From: Trichomonas vaginalis G3
Lineage: Eukaryota > Parabasalia > Trichomonadida > Trichomonadidae
Direction of reading: 5' to 3'
DNA length: 64,000 bases
Assembly: GCF_026262505.1 (NCBI RefSeq)
Contig: NC_067207.1
Location: forward strand, 18,940,082-19,004,081
A program made the position numbers and the translations under genes. Shown one piece after another: positions 28,993 through 38,229 of this stretch; the stretch's first letter is position 1, and every line of letters starts with the position of its first letter. The notes below the pieces were generated by a model. That model saw nothing but the letters and a program-made list of their open reading frames with translations, did no database searches and was not told where the DNA came from.

Positions 28993-29122
28993 TTGTCCGG
29001 ACAAAGTTATACTAAACATCTTCAGGGCTAGAGGGCACGAAGTGCCTGGAGGCCCTCCGAATATAAACTTCATTTATACTAAACATCTTCAGGGCTAGAG
29101 GGCACGAAGTGCCTGGAGGCCC
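28993..29122. repeat. Doubled end repeat of the Maverick, with hairpin
   Basis: Two copies of a ~49-bp unit (TATACTAAACATCTTCAGGG, then GGGCACGAAGTGCC and GGAGGCCC) lie at about 29,007-29,055 and 29,075-29,122. Each contains the stem GGCAC/GTGCC inside a wider GGGC...GCCC pairing. Element coding stops just before and AT-rich host DNA begins just after, so this probably marks the right terminus. Confidence 0.55.
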
Positions 29123-30065
29123 CACTACCTTTTTTTTTTTTATTATAATGCCATTTTGGATCAATCTTATGATATTTCAAATCTTTTAAAATACACTCAT
29201 TCATAACAAATAGTTGCCCTAGACATGTGCGTAACCTCTGTGTACGATATTCCAACACCTTACGACCTGTATGCAAGTTTTTAATTATTGAATAAAAAAA
29301 CAACAACATACCGTACTTCGAGTATAAAACATGTATACCCTAATAAAAACAAAAATTAGGACATATTTGATTTATGATTTCTTTTCACAAATCGAAATTT
29401 TGATCTCTCAATTTTAAACATTTTTCAAAAAAACTTATAAATATATTTCTTATTGTATAATATTGAAAAATAAATCATCATGGATGAATATTACTAGTAC
29501 TTCAGAATTATTTATTTTTTCGATCTAAATATAGAAATAATATCTACTCTATATAAAAATAACAATTATTTAATTTTATTGAAATTTTTATTATTTGATT
29601 AATATATTTTATGTGATATCTTAAATAGCAATAAAAACTACACCACATAGTTATTCTAGGGTACCTTCATCTACTTCTAGAATTATAGGCTCTGGATTCG
29701 AATTTATGGTGCGCTATTGATAAAGTAAATTTCTCCATAGGCCCCCAAAAAATTGACAACCCAGGAATTATAGGGTATAAGATTAAGATCAATGCTATGC
29801 AATGATTTCATCTATATTGTAGCAAATTCTTGCTGGTATATAGCATGTCCGAAGTTGTATTTATGTATATTAGACTTGTTTTATAGATATTTTTTCAGAT
29901 TAATCTTGAGTAAGATCATGATGAATGCATCTGACAATATAAAATCATTCTATAAAGTAAGGTTTATAGTCTAAAATCTCTATTTTTCATGAAGTATGCG
30001 CATCTTGTTTGATCCAATAATAAGTCAATATTGAGTCTGAGGTTTCATAATGCAAGGCTGCTTAG
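29123..30065. other. AT-rich host spacer without a gene
   Basis: No convincing coding sequence is present; only short chance frames occur. The stretch opens with a run of eleven T's at the element border and is otherwise ordinary AT-rich spacer. Confidence 0.6.
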
Positions 30066-31187
30066 TTGTCAATCAAGTATTCCTTATATGATGCCCGAAA
30101 GCAGGGCATCAATGTTATATATCCGCTGAATGTTGCACATGATAACAAAAAATATGTTTTTAACTATCCTTGTGAGGATTCTGCCAAGTGCACTGAGTAT
30201 TCGATCGAACTCCCGAGAGGGAGTTATCGGTTTGAATTGTATGGTGCATCTGGAGGGAGTTATAGTGGACAAGTGTCTACATTTCACAACAAAAGTGGCG
30301 AATGTTTGTCAGAAAGCATTGTTTCTCTTTATAACGGAAATACTAAATGTGATGATTCGTTTACATACGGCGGTGCGGGCGGTTATGTGCGCGGTGACAT
30401 ATTTCTTAGGCATGCAACACAAATTTATGCTACTATTGGCGGCAGCGGACGATATTTGAAAAATACCGCATGTGCATTGTCTACTTGCTACAATAAGGAT
30501 AATATGGTCCCTGGCGGATATGGTGGAGGTGGGAGTTCTGGTGGACATCCTTATGGATCAGCGAGCGGCGGTGGCCAAACATCTGTCATGTTTTTGAATA
30601 ACTCTCTCTATAATCGAGTGATTGTGAGCGGCGGTGGTGGTGGAGCTGATGATATTAACAGTTATGACTCAAGAGGAGGCTCTGGTGGAGGTATTGTGAC
30701 CCAAGGTTGGTGGACAGAAAAAATCTATGTCGATGATTACGTCGCTAATTCAACTTTTGGGTTCACTTTTGGAACAGGAGAAGCTGCCTCGCCACAAAAA
30801 TCGCGAAACCCGAACGGTGTGCAAAAATTTTGTAATCTAGGCGATAAATTCGGTGGCGGTGGTGGCTGGTATGGAGGGTTCTCAAGTAATTATATCAATG
30901 GTGGATGTGGTGGTGGCAGTTCTTGGGCATTGACTGAAGATTCTATTGTATATGATGGTTTGATTGAATCTAGAGATGAATTTTATAATAATGCTGTTTC
31001 CCAAAAATATTCTTTTGATAAAAACTCTGGATTTCTATTTTATAATGTTGTTCATGTTCCAGGAATCTGGCAAGGGAATGGAAAATTAGTAATTACCATT
31101 CTTCCTTGCATTAATTGCAACACTCATCTCATTTTATATCGAATGCAGTTAGGATTTCTGCTATTTCTAACTTTTGCATTTAGTTGA
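30066..31187 (+). pseudogene. Glycine-rich surface-type protein, 5'-defective
   Basis: A long open frame encodes a glycine-rich domain like the ALK/LTK-type Gly-rich module expanded in trichomonads: YRFELYGASGGSYSG, then GGAGGYVRGDIFL, ATIGGSGRY, then GGYGGGGSSGGHPYG, GGGGGADD and GGGGGWYGGFSS. A Cys pair (CEDSAKC; CINCNTH) and a C-terminal hydrophobic stretch (LGFLLFLTFAFS) follow. The frame is closed by TAG at 30,063-30,065 and contains no ATG before about residue 150; the nearest upstream ATG (30,050) is in another frame and stops soon. There is no signal peptide. It is therefore probably a 5'-damaged gene. Confidence 0.65.
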
Positions 31188-31474
31188 ATATGTTTTTGTT
31201 CTCTAACTCAAATCCATATGAGATTAAAATTGATTTATGTTTTAAACTAAGAGAATGATAGGCATTTTATATGGGCATTGTGTTCATGAGTTTGATAGCT
31301 AACAAAGTTGGTTTGAATCGATGATGGTAATGCTGAAATAATAATTGGAGAATAAATATTAAATAAAATTTTGACCTGTAATTATTTTGGGAGAATGACA
31401 TCAAAATTAGCGCAAAATAATAATAGGCGCCAAAAATTAAACGATTTTTTTGATAAAAAACAATTTTTCATCAA

Positions 31475-32548
31475 ATGGAGCATTTAGCACGTGCTGAGGA
31501 AGCTCTTTCTAGTCTTAAATTATTAATACACCTCTATCAAGAAGGATTACCTCTTGATGGATCTTCTGTATCGGAAGAAGAGTCTCATATCTCAACAATT
31601 TCGTACGTCAGCAATGAGAAATCCGGAATGTCACCAAGTACAAAGGAATCAATTAAGAGCATCGATGAAACTGATAAAAAACTTCGTATTTCACAAGAAA
31701 AGCGCGCGAATAAATTAAAAGAAAAAACATCAAAATCATCATCTCCAAAGGCAGAAAAAGAGTCAGGTAGTCGAAAGAGTCCATTAAAATATAATGGTCC
31801 TGAAACAAAACCAAATATTAAAGCAAATTACTCTCCTGAAGCAAGCGGAAATTCAACACTTTCAGCTTATTCCAACAGTAAAGGTGGTGTTGCAAGTTCC
31901 CAAGCTGTTGGTGGAGAATTTAGCTCTGATAATATCATTGCTCAAGATGATCACCTTCCTCCTTACAATCCAGACATTGACGCTCTTGATTCTGATGAAT
32001 TCAATGAGAGAATCAGGCGCATTGCCAATTCTAATTCTTCTTCTCCAAAAACGGATAATACTCTTTCATCTCCTTCAAAGAGCGCGCAGGCAACACCACA
32101 ATCAAATAAGTCACAGAACGAGTCTCATCCATCTAAAAACAATTCTGTTACTCCAAAGAATGACGGAAGCAAAGGTCAACAAGATAGCATCATGGAAGAA
32201 GAAGAATCCAAGGCAGATTTGGAAGCACTCAAGGCTCAGCTTAACCTAAGTTCTGGATCATCAGAAGCTGCTGAAGATCCAAAAGGAACTCTAATGAACG
32301 TTTCTCCAAAAGCAGAAAACCTTCGTCCTGGCCATTGGTCCGAAATAGAAGAGGATTCTGATAGTCCTGCTGAAAATGGAAACAGCTCCGAGTTGCATCG
32401 TTTGGATATTCCTGTAGATGAAGAAGAATCAGATTTCGTTCTTCAATTAAACAGCGAGGGATCTTCTGTGATTAACGAACCTATTGTCTTAGAGATTCCT
32501 AAAGGTTTATCTGAAGAAGAATCGAATTTTTCTGTGGAAGATTTGTAA
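31475..32548 (+). CDS. Ser/Glu-rich disordered protein, 357 aa
   Basis: ATG 31475 follows AATTTTTCATCAA. Residues 1-25 (HLARAEEALSSLKLLIHLYQ) form a likely helix. The remainder is low-complexity Ser, Pro, Asn, Lys and Glu with many SP sites (SSSPKAEKES, NSSSPKTDN, NVSPKAEN) that could be phosphorylated by proline-directed kinases. A short charged helix (ESKADLEALKAQLNLSS) lies near residue 245, and the C-terminus is acidic (SEEESNFSVEDL). There are no membrane segments. The family is not recognised; it may be a scaffold or adaptor. Confidence 0.7.
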   Translation: MEHLARAEEALSSLKLLIHLYQEGLPLDGSSVSEEESHISTISYVSNEKSGMSPSTKESIKSIDETDKKLRISQEKRANKLKEKTSKSSSPKAEKESGSRKSPLKYNGPETKPNIKANYSPEASGNSTLSAYSNSKGGVASSQAVGGEFSSDNIIAQDDHLPPYNPDIDALDSDEFNERIRRIANSNSSSPKTDNTLSSPSKSAQATPQSNKSQNESHPSKNNSVTPKNDGSKGQQDSIMEEEESKADLEALKAQLNLSSGSSEAAEDPKGTLMNVSPKAENLRPGHWSEIEEDSDSPAENGNSSELHRLDIPVDEEESDFVLQLNSEGSSVINEPIVLEIPKGLSEEESNFSVEDL

Positions 32549-32666
32549 TTTAATCATTTTTCAAAATAATTATAAAAATGTACTTATTTTTAGAAGAATC
32601 AATACAATAGTAGTTAATTTTTATCTATATCGCTTAAAAACAAAAAAACAAATTATATATCTAAAA

Positions 32667-33254
32667 TTAGCAGCATGATGATGTATCTTTCTTAGGAGCA
32701 AATCGTTGCTGATCGGCTTTTCCTTCGTTCTTCGATATTGAAAGAAAATGTTCTGCTATTTTTTCGAAAATTTGTGTAATTCCTTCACCAGTTTTTGCGC
32801 TGGCTTCTAAGTAAGCTGCTCCTGATTTCTCTGCAAGAGCTTGAGCATCTGAAACGCTAACTACGCGATCTTCTTGTCTATCAACTTTGTTACCAACAAT
32901 TACTACGTAATGACCAAATGTTTCAGAAACATCGAGTTCTCCTATCCAAAACTCTACTTCTCTGAAAGATTCGATGGAGCAAACGTCAAATACAACGACA
33001 GCTGCTTTTGCATCGCGATAATAAAGCTTTGCGAGTGAGCGATAGCTTTCTTGACCTGCAGTATCCCATACGTTCATGTTAACTGTTGATGTACCGCATT
33101 TAACTTGATAAGTAGATAAAGCAGCTCCGAGTGTAGGAGTAACGTCATCAGGAAAAGATCCGAATATAAGACGTCTAAGAATTGATGTCTTCCCAGAGCT
33201 GGCTGCTCCAATGAGTACAACTTTCCACTGGGTGCCGTAATTGAAAGGAAGCAT
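32667..33254 (-). CDS. Rab-family small GTPase, 195 aa
   Basis: This is a vesicle-traffic GTPase. Motifs: P-loop GAASSGKT (16-23), switch I TPTLGA (39-44), WDTAGQE (63-69), NKVD (122-125), SAK (152-154), and a C-terminal CC pair (194-195) for double prenylation. Switch I and the overall length fit the Rab5/21/22 group; I would not assign a number. The start ATG 33254 gives a normal short N-terminus. The gene faces the 31,475 gene tail to tail with 118 bp between them. Confidence 0.92.
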   Translation of the reverse strand: MLPFNYGTQWKVVLIGAASSGKTSILRRLIFGSFPDDVTPTLGAALSTYQVKCGTSTVNMNVWDTAGQESYRSLAKLYYRDAKAAVVVFDVCSIESFREVEFWIGELDVSETFGHYVVIVGNKVDRQEDRVVSVSDAQALAEKSGAAYLEASAKTGEGITQIFEKIAEHFLSISKNEGKADQQRFAPKKDTSSCC

Positions 33255-33490
33255 TTTTTGAATAAGCGCACAGCGATTATTTTTTTGTCTATCGGTGAAA
33301 AGCGAATGTAAATAAGATATTCTGACGGACTATTAGAAACTCTCACATGTATTATTAATCTGGAATATCTCCTCTACCTTATTATCTTACATCCGGTTCC
33401 AAAACATTCTGCTTTTGGTTTCAAATTCAAATTTCGAATATTCAGAATTTTTGGGGCGGTGACAAATTTGCCCAGCCAGTAAAGTATTCA

Positions 33491-36226
33491 ATTTTTTTGC
33501 ATTTTTTTAAGGGTGCACACGAGAGGATCATGTAAACTTCAGAATTTAGCTTCTTAAGGGTGCACCCATATGTACGTTTATTTGAGAGGAGGAGGATTAC
33601 CCTCTCAATTTTGAGGGATTCGTTAGTTTATTTTCTCGATGAATATGCAATAAAATTTGATTTTTACCTTATCAATATACTTCATATAATATACACATGT
33701 TCATGTAAAAACTTTTTCCCAAAATCCTCAGGAATTAAAGGATTTTTGAATTTTAAGAATTTTTTTCGAATTTTTTCGAAAAAAAAATATTTTCAGAACA
33801 GCCTTAACTATAGATCCGTATTTTTCCCAAGTGAGCGGGGTATCTCCAATCCCAGCCCTATCGTCCTCCCAGTGTCAGTTTTCAATATAAAATCCAAATT
33901 TTTTTTGAAAATAAAAATTTCGAGAAATTTTTCTAATTTTTTTTCTTTGATTTCAATAATTCAAAATAAATTTGGGAGTAAAAAGACGCTATTTAATGAA
34001 ATTCATATGAGTGAATGTGGATAAATACTCTCAAAACATACAATTTATCTATTTTTTCTTTATATTATCAACTAATTAGTGATAATTTTTTTTGAATCAG
34101 ATTTTTTTTCATTAAAAACATAATATATAACACAACAATGATGCACACATACGTATCTACACATCAAAATATAAAGCTTGTTTTGGTCTGGGCATCCCAA
34201 CCCAAAATTCTTTAAAAATTGAATAAAATTGAATACTTGGGGCTGGGATACCCATCCCAAAACCGAATTGAATTTTTTGAATTAAAGAATATATTTATGT
34301 ATTTATAATATACATGTGATGTCTATAAAAAATACTAAATTCTAAAAAAAATTCAATTTATTCAAAACGTATACTAAGTGATCACTTCATTAGTAGGATC
34401 AGCAATCCTACTAAATGGTGAGAACGCCACTAACTCAAAAGGGAGTCCTTGGAGCTCTTGATCTCTTGTCAGTAGAGTTCATAATGAGGCATGGCATCTA
34501 CTGATTAGAGATCAGAGCAATCCTACCTTACCTTCAGGAGCTACAAAGCTCCTAATCGTTACGAGAGGGAGCCTTGGAGCTCCTGAAGCTCATCAGCAGA
34601 GGCTATTTACCATTTGGGCCTCTTCTGATGAAAGATGCGAAACACGTCTACGAACCAGGAGCTTCAAAACTTCTAATCCTTACTAAAGGGAGCTTTGGAG
34701 CTCCTGAGTCTCCATCAACAGAGTCCCAGATGGTAAATGTCCTTTGCTGATGAAAGATGCGAAACACATCTACGAACCAGGAGCTCCAAAGCTCCTAATC
34801 CTTACGAAAGGGAGCTTTGGAGCTCCTGAAACTCCTTTTACTATAAAATAGGACAGTTTTCTTCTGAGGTTCTCATCAAATCTAAGACTTCAGAAGAAAG
34901 CTGTCCTATCAATGTATACTTACACTCTCATGGACTACAAGTGTACAATTTTAAGGCAGAGATTATCCGAGGCCTCTCATCAAATGAGGGACCTCGGATA
35001 ATCTCTACCTTAAGTAGTCAAATAACTTTTCTCACTATTTAGGAACAAAAGAACAAGAGTTGGAGTACTTTAAGGCAAGATTCTTCCGAAATCTCTCATC
35101 GAATGAGAGACTTCGGAAGGACCTTGCCAAATCCTTGAACGCCAATATCCTTGGAACTGAGCTAGAACCAGGGAGAAGTAGCATACTATAGAGCACGATG
35201 GTAATCTCGGAAATGCTTATATCGCCCCAAGCACAATATTTAAGAAGTCTAACTCATATATACAAGAAGTCAGGCTGAATAGATATTGTGCATATGGTTT
35301 GCAGAACTCTCATGATATTTCAAATTCATGTTATCCCAAAAAAGGTGACACTTTGGGTGTATCGTCCATCCCAGGGATGCAAAAATCACATCACCTTGGA
35401 TCTATAGCCTTAACGGCTAAGATTTAGGAACAATGTTAAGTATCAAAAAGAAAGGAGGTCTGATATAGACAACATATATCGTTGAAGGTTGAAAAAATCT
35501 CTAATATTTGAGCCCAAAATTTCAAATTTTAATTTTTTGAAAAAAGAGGCCACCCGTATGTACGTTTATTTGAGAGGAGGAGGATTATATTTTTGAAAGG
35601 GTGAAACATTATGAATATGTTAATTATATAATAATATGTATTATTATAAAAAAGAAAAAATAAAGCACGTTAAAATTTTTCTTTCTTGATTTTTTACAAA
35701 ATCTACTTAGAATTATGCAAAATATGACTAAATAATTATAAATTTCAAGTTAAATTTTAATTTTGATAAATAATTTAAATTTCAAAATATCAAGTTCAGT
35801 TCGACTATGTATGTAGTAATTCCTCAATAAAGTGCCAAAACCCTATTAAAATATATGAACATTTTCAACATTTTAATGTTTTTATTTAAAAATTTGTTGG
35901 AATATGAGCTTCAAACAATTATTATGTAAATAAAAATAATTAAATATATGTATTTATTCGTATTACAACCGTAGTAAGTCGATTCTTCCTTTCTTCTACT
36001 GAGATTTGAATTTGATTTCGAATTGTAAAGAGATTCAAAGGGAAAATACTAGCGGATAAAAACTACCTCCATGAAAGGGTCATAATGGAGTCAAGTTGTA
36101 TTTTTTGATATTTTTTGCTTTTCGAGCCTAAATAGGTAGCCAAGATAATGCCTAAAAATAAGGTTCTAAATTCTGAAGTTTACATGATCCTCTCGTGTGC
36201 ACCCTTAAAAAAAATGCAAAAAAAAT
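33491..36226. mobile_element. 2.7-kb unit bounded by ~58-bp inverted repeats
   Basis: The left arm (33,491-33,549) contains AAGGGTGCACACGAGAGGAT and the right arm (36,166-36,226) is its reverse complement, differing only in homopolymer lengths. A weaker outer pair also exists (GGGGCGGTGACAAATTTGCC near 33,455 and its inverse near 36,625). A direct repeat containing GTACGTTTATTTGAGAGGAG lies at 33,569-33,599 and 35,557-35,587. No transposase is visible and target duplications are not clear. It may be a non-autonomous DNA transposon. It contains the hairpin array at 34,381-35,130. Confidence 0.5.
34381..35130. repeat. Array of at least eight hairpins
   Basis: Successive inverted repeats: TAGTAGGAT/ATCCTACTA (34,391-34,413); GATCTCTTGTCAGTAGA with its near-inverse (34,459-34,512); AGGAGCT/AGCTCCT units repeated (34,535-34,585, 34,655-34,705, 34,778-34,828); TCATCAG/CTGATGA (34,590-34,631); ATAGGACAG/CTGTCCTAT (34,848-34,909); TTAAGGCAGAGATTATCCGA with its inverse (34,951-35,013); TTTAAGGCAAG with its near-inverse (35,070-35,128). 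The last three have loops with TCTCATCAAAT or TCTCATCGAAT. A ~120-bp tandem repeat (GATGAAAGATGCGAAACAC) joins the middle hairpins. No open frame explains it; a structured RNA or foldback DNA is possible. Confidence 0.65.
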
Positions 36227-36281
36227 GTAATAAAATAAAAAAATTTTTAGTATCGATAATCTGAAATATGTTGTTTACTTA

Positions 36282-36446
36282 AGCCGCTCGCTTCGCTCGC
36301 GGCTTAGTTTCGTAATTTCATACAATCTTTTTTCGAATCTGTTCTTTTCTTAAGCCGCGAGCGAAGCGAGTGGCTTAGTTTCGTAATTTCATACAATTAT
36401 TTTTCGAATTTGTTCTTTTTGTCAACCGCGAGCGAAGCGAGTGGCT
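36282..36446. repeat. Three GC-rich palindromes with GCGAGCGAAGCGAG
   Basis: GCCGCTCGCTTCGCTCGCGGC (36,284 onward, given here in 20-base limit as GCCGCTCGCTTCGCTCGCGG plus C) and two inverse copies with CGCGAGCGAAGCGAG (near 36,356 and 36,426) stand in otherwise AT-rich DNA. They share the spacer TTTCGTAATTTCATACAAT. Each can form a near-perfect hairpin. Confidence 0.7.
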
Positions 36447-37496
36447 TTTTATTTTTTAAAATTTTTTTTCTTTCTTACTTTTTTTTCTCCCCCTTACTTA
36501 CAAATTTGATAGTAACTTACCAAATCTCTCTATCATATAATAATAAATTAATCCATTTTTTGTTTCAAATCTGACACTTTACATTTCTGACATGTAAACA
36601 TGTCACTTTTCACTTCACCTCACTGGGCAAGTTTGTGCCCCCTCAGAATTTTTTTCAATTGGATTTCATATTTTTTGTGATCCATATTCGGATTCAAATT
36701 TGACATAAAAATAAAATCAAGAGATGATGCGTCAATAAGAAACCAAAAATAGCATTTTTACTCTCAGTAAAATTCTATGAAATATGCGTTTGGTAATCTT
36801 TGCTCAAACGGTGCAATGAAATGAATTGTAACTCCATGAAATTGTTAATTTGTGATGCATATCAAGCTAATTCATAATGAGTTTTGAACCTGACTTCGAT
36901 AGAACGGACGGATTTGCCATGATCCGCTTAGGTATGGAATACGATATAAGTACATACTGTTGAAAGTTCAAGAGACATATTCTCTTGAACTGGAAGAATG
37001 ATCTTATAAAAATTTTCATCTCGATGTAAAATTGATCATTATATTGGTTCATAATCTATTTTGAAGGCTTGGTATGTAAATTTATCATCTCATTTCTCTT
37101 AAAATGAATACAATTTACTGTTCATATATTTATCAATTACTTTATAGGATAAATGTGAATCAAAATATCCACACTTATAGGAACTTAGGATGAGAAACTA
37201 ACCATTGCAGAACTTTCTCGTTAAGTTAATAAAGTACACGAATAACAGAGTAAAATCATTCCCCTTTGAAAAGAATTCCTTACAAATCGTAAATGGAAAA
37301 GAGTATGAATTAAATAACAGCGAAATTAACGTAATTTATTAGAATTTATATAGAAAAGTAAAAAATCTAACAAATATTAAATATATTTATGTAACAAATA
37401 ATAACAATTCATTAGTAAAGATATTGTTTTGATATATCAGTCAATGGTTTTGTTTGTAGATTGAGAAAAAATAAACGTTATATAAACTGCATAAAT
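36447..37496. other. AT-rich spacer without a gene
   Basis: Only the outer inverted-repeat copy near 36,625 (CACTGGGCAAGTTTGTGCCC) is notable. Otherwise I see no coding sequence or structure. Confidence 0.5.
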
Positions 37497-37814
37497 TCAT
37501 GCTTCGTGTTGTGTATAAATGCACTGAACGTCAACATTAGGGCCTTCACAAGTTAATGTTGCGTTGTCAGATGGTGAAAACATTAAATTTGCCTCATGCT
37601 CCCAATCTTTACCGAGAATCAATGATGCAATAACTATTTTGTTATGAACTTCTCTTTTGTCTCTTGTTTTAGTATTTATCTCTGCAAAAATATTTAATCT
37701 CTTGCCGATATTGTCTGATACGTCAGAAATAACACTAAAGCCTTCTACGCGAACAAGGCAATCTCTGGCAATTTCGTGATCTTTCCCTGGAGAAATGATG
37801 AATGACTCCTCCAT
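37497..37814 (-). CDS. Nucleoplasmin-like domain protein, 105 aa
   Basis: The protein is a single beta-rich domain: an N-terminal SFIISPGKDHEI strand-turn, a central hydrophobic IVIASLILGK, and a C-terminal FSPSDNATLTCEGPNVDVQC. The LILGK and C-terminal pattern resemble the nucleoplasmin-like fold of FKBP39 and plant HD2 proteins, which assemble as pentamers and act as histone chaperones. The acidic tail usual for chaperones is missing, so it may be a minimal form. ATG 37814 has TCACT 9 bp upstream on the same strand. Family assignment is by pattern only. Confidence 0.5.
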   Translation of the reverse strand: MEESFIISPGKDHEIARDCLVRVEGFSVISDVSDNIGKRLNIFAEINTKTRDKREVHNKIVIASLILGKDWEHEANLMFSPSDNATLTCEGPNVDVQCIYTQHEA

Positions 37815-37822
37815 GAATAAAA

Positions 37823-37827
37823 AGTGA
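37823..37827 (-). promoter_or_regulatory. Initiator-like TCACT for the nucleoplasmin-like gene
   Basis: The minus strand reads GTCACTTTTTATTC immediately before ATG. TCACT fits the T. vaginalis initiator consensus TCA(C/T)(A/T) and its usual position within about 20 bp of the start codon. Confidence 0.5.
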
Positions 37828-38229
37828 CATGAGTTTGCATAAAAACATTAAAAACTCTATTTGAAGATGTTTTCGTGCTCAAATTAATAAAATATTGATT
37901 AATATACCGTAAAAGAATTCCAAAAATTTTTCAAAAATTTAAAAATAATTTGAAAAATTGAAGAATTATTCATGAAAAAGAGAATTTTGTAATTTTTTTG
38001 GAAAAATAAAAACGCGCAATTCTAAATATTATTCATCAGAAATTATTTTTCATATGAAACATTATCAATAGCTGAAAATTTAAATTAATAATATATAAAA
38101 ATTGAATAAAACAAGAACTTTGATATTTAAATACTCATAAAATACTTTATTATTTATAATACAAACATATTGTTACATAATTTTCATTCATTTGAAAAAT
38201 TTTCATCCGAAATCTTTTGAAAATTTGAA

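Larger units (their letters stand above)
1..29122. mobile_element. Maverick/Polinton fossil, probably composite of two elements
   Basis: This stretch carries the Polinton hallmark set: protein-primed family B DNA polymerase, retroviral-type integrase, FtsK/HerA-like packaging ATPase and jelly-roll-type capsid proteins, plus an SF3 helicase, KilA-N proteins and many small genes on both strands. It begins left of the window, so its left terminal repeat is not seen. The right end is placed near 29,122, where element coding and a doubled end repeat give way to AT-rich host DNA. It holds two homologous but divergent capsid genes, suggesting two elements nested or fused. It is broken overall (about fifteen breaks), but several long genes look whole, so it is probably not ancient. 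Mavericks are known to be abundant in T. vaginalis; the exact boundaries are inference. Confidence 0.9.

Noticed and set aside
29679-29715. tRNA B-box-like GGATTCGAA
   Set aside because: No stems or second arm fit a tRNA on either strand.
33560-34024. 154-residue Phe/Ser-rich frame at the left of the 2.7-kb unit
   Set aside because: Composition follows the T-rich DNA, and there is no supporting start context.
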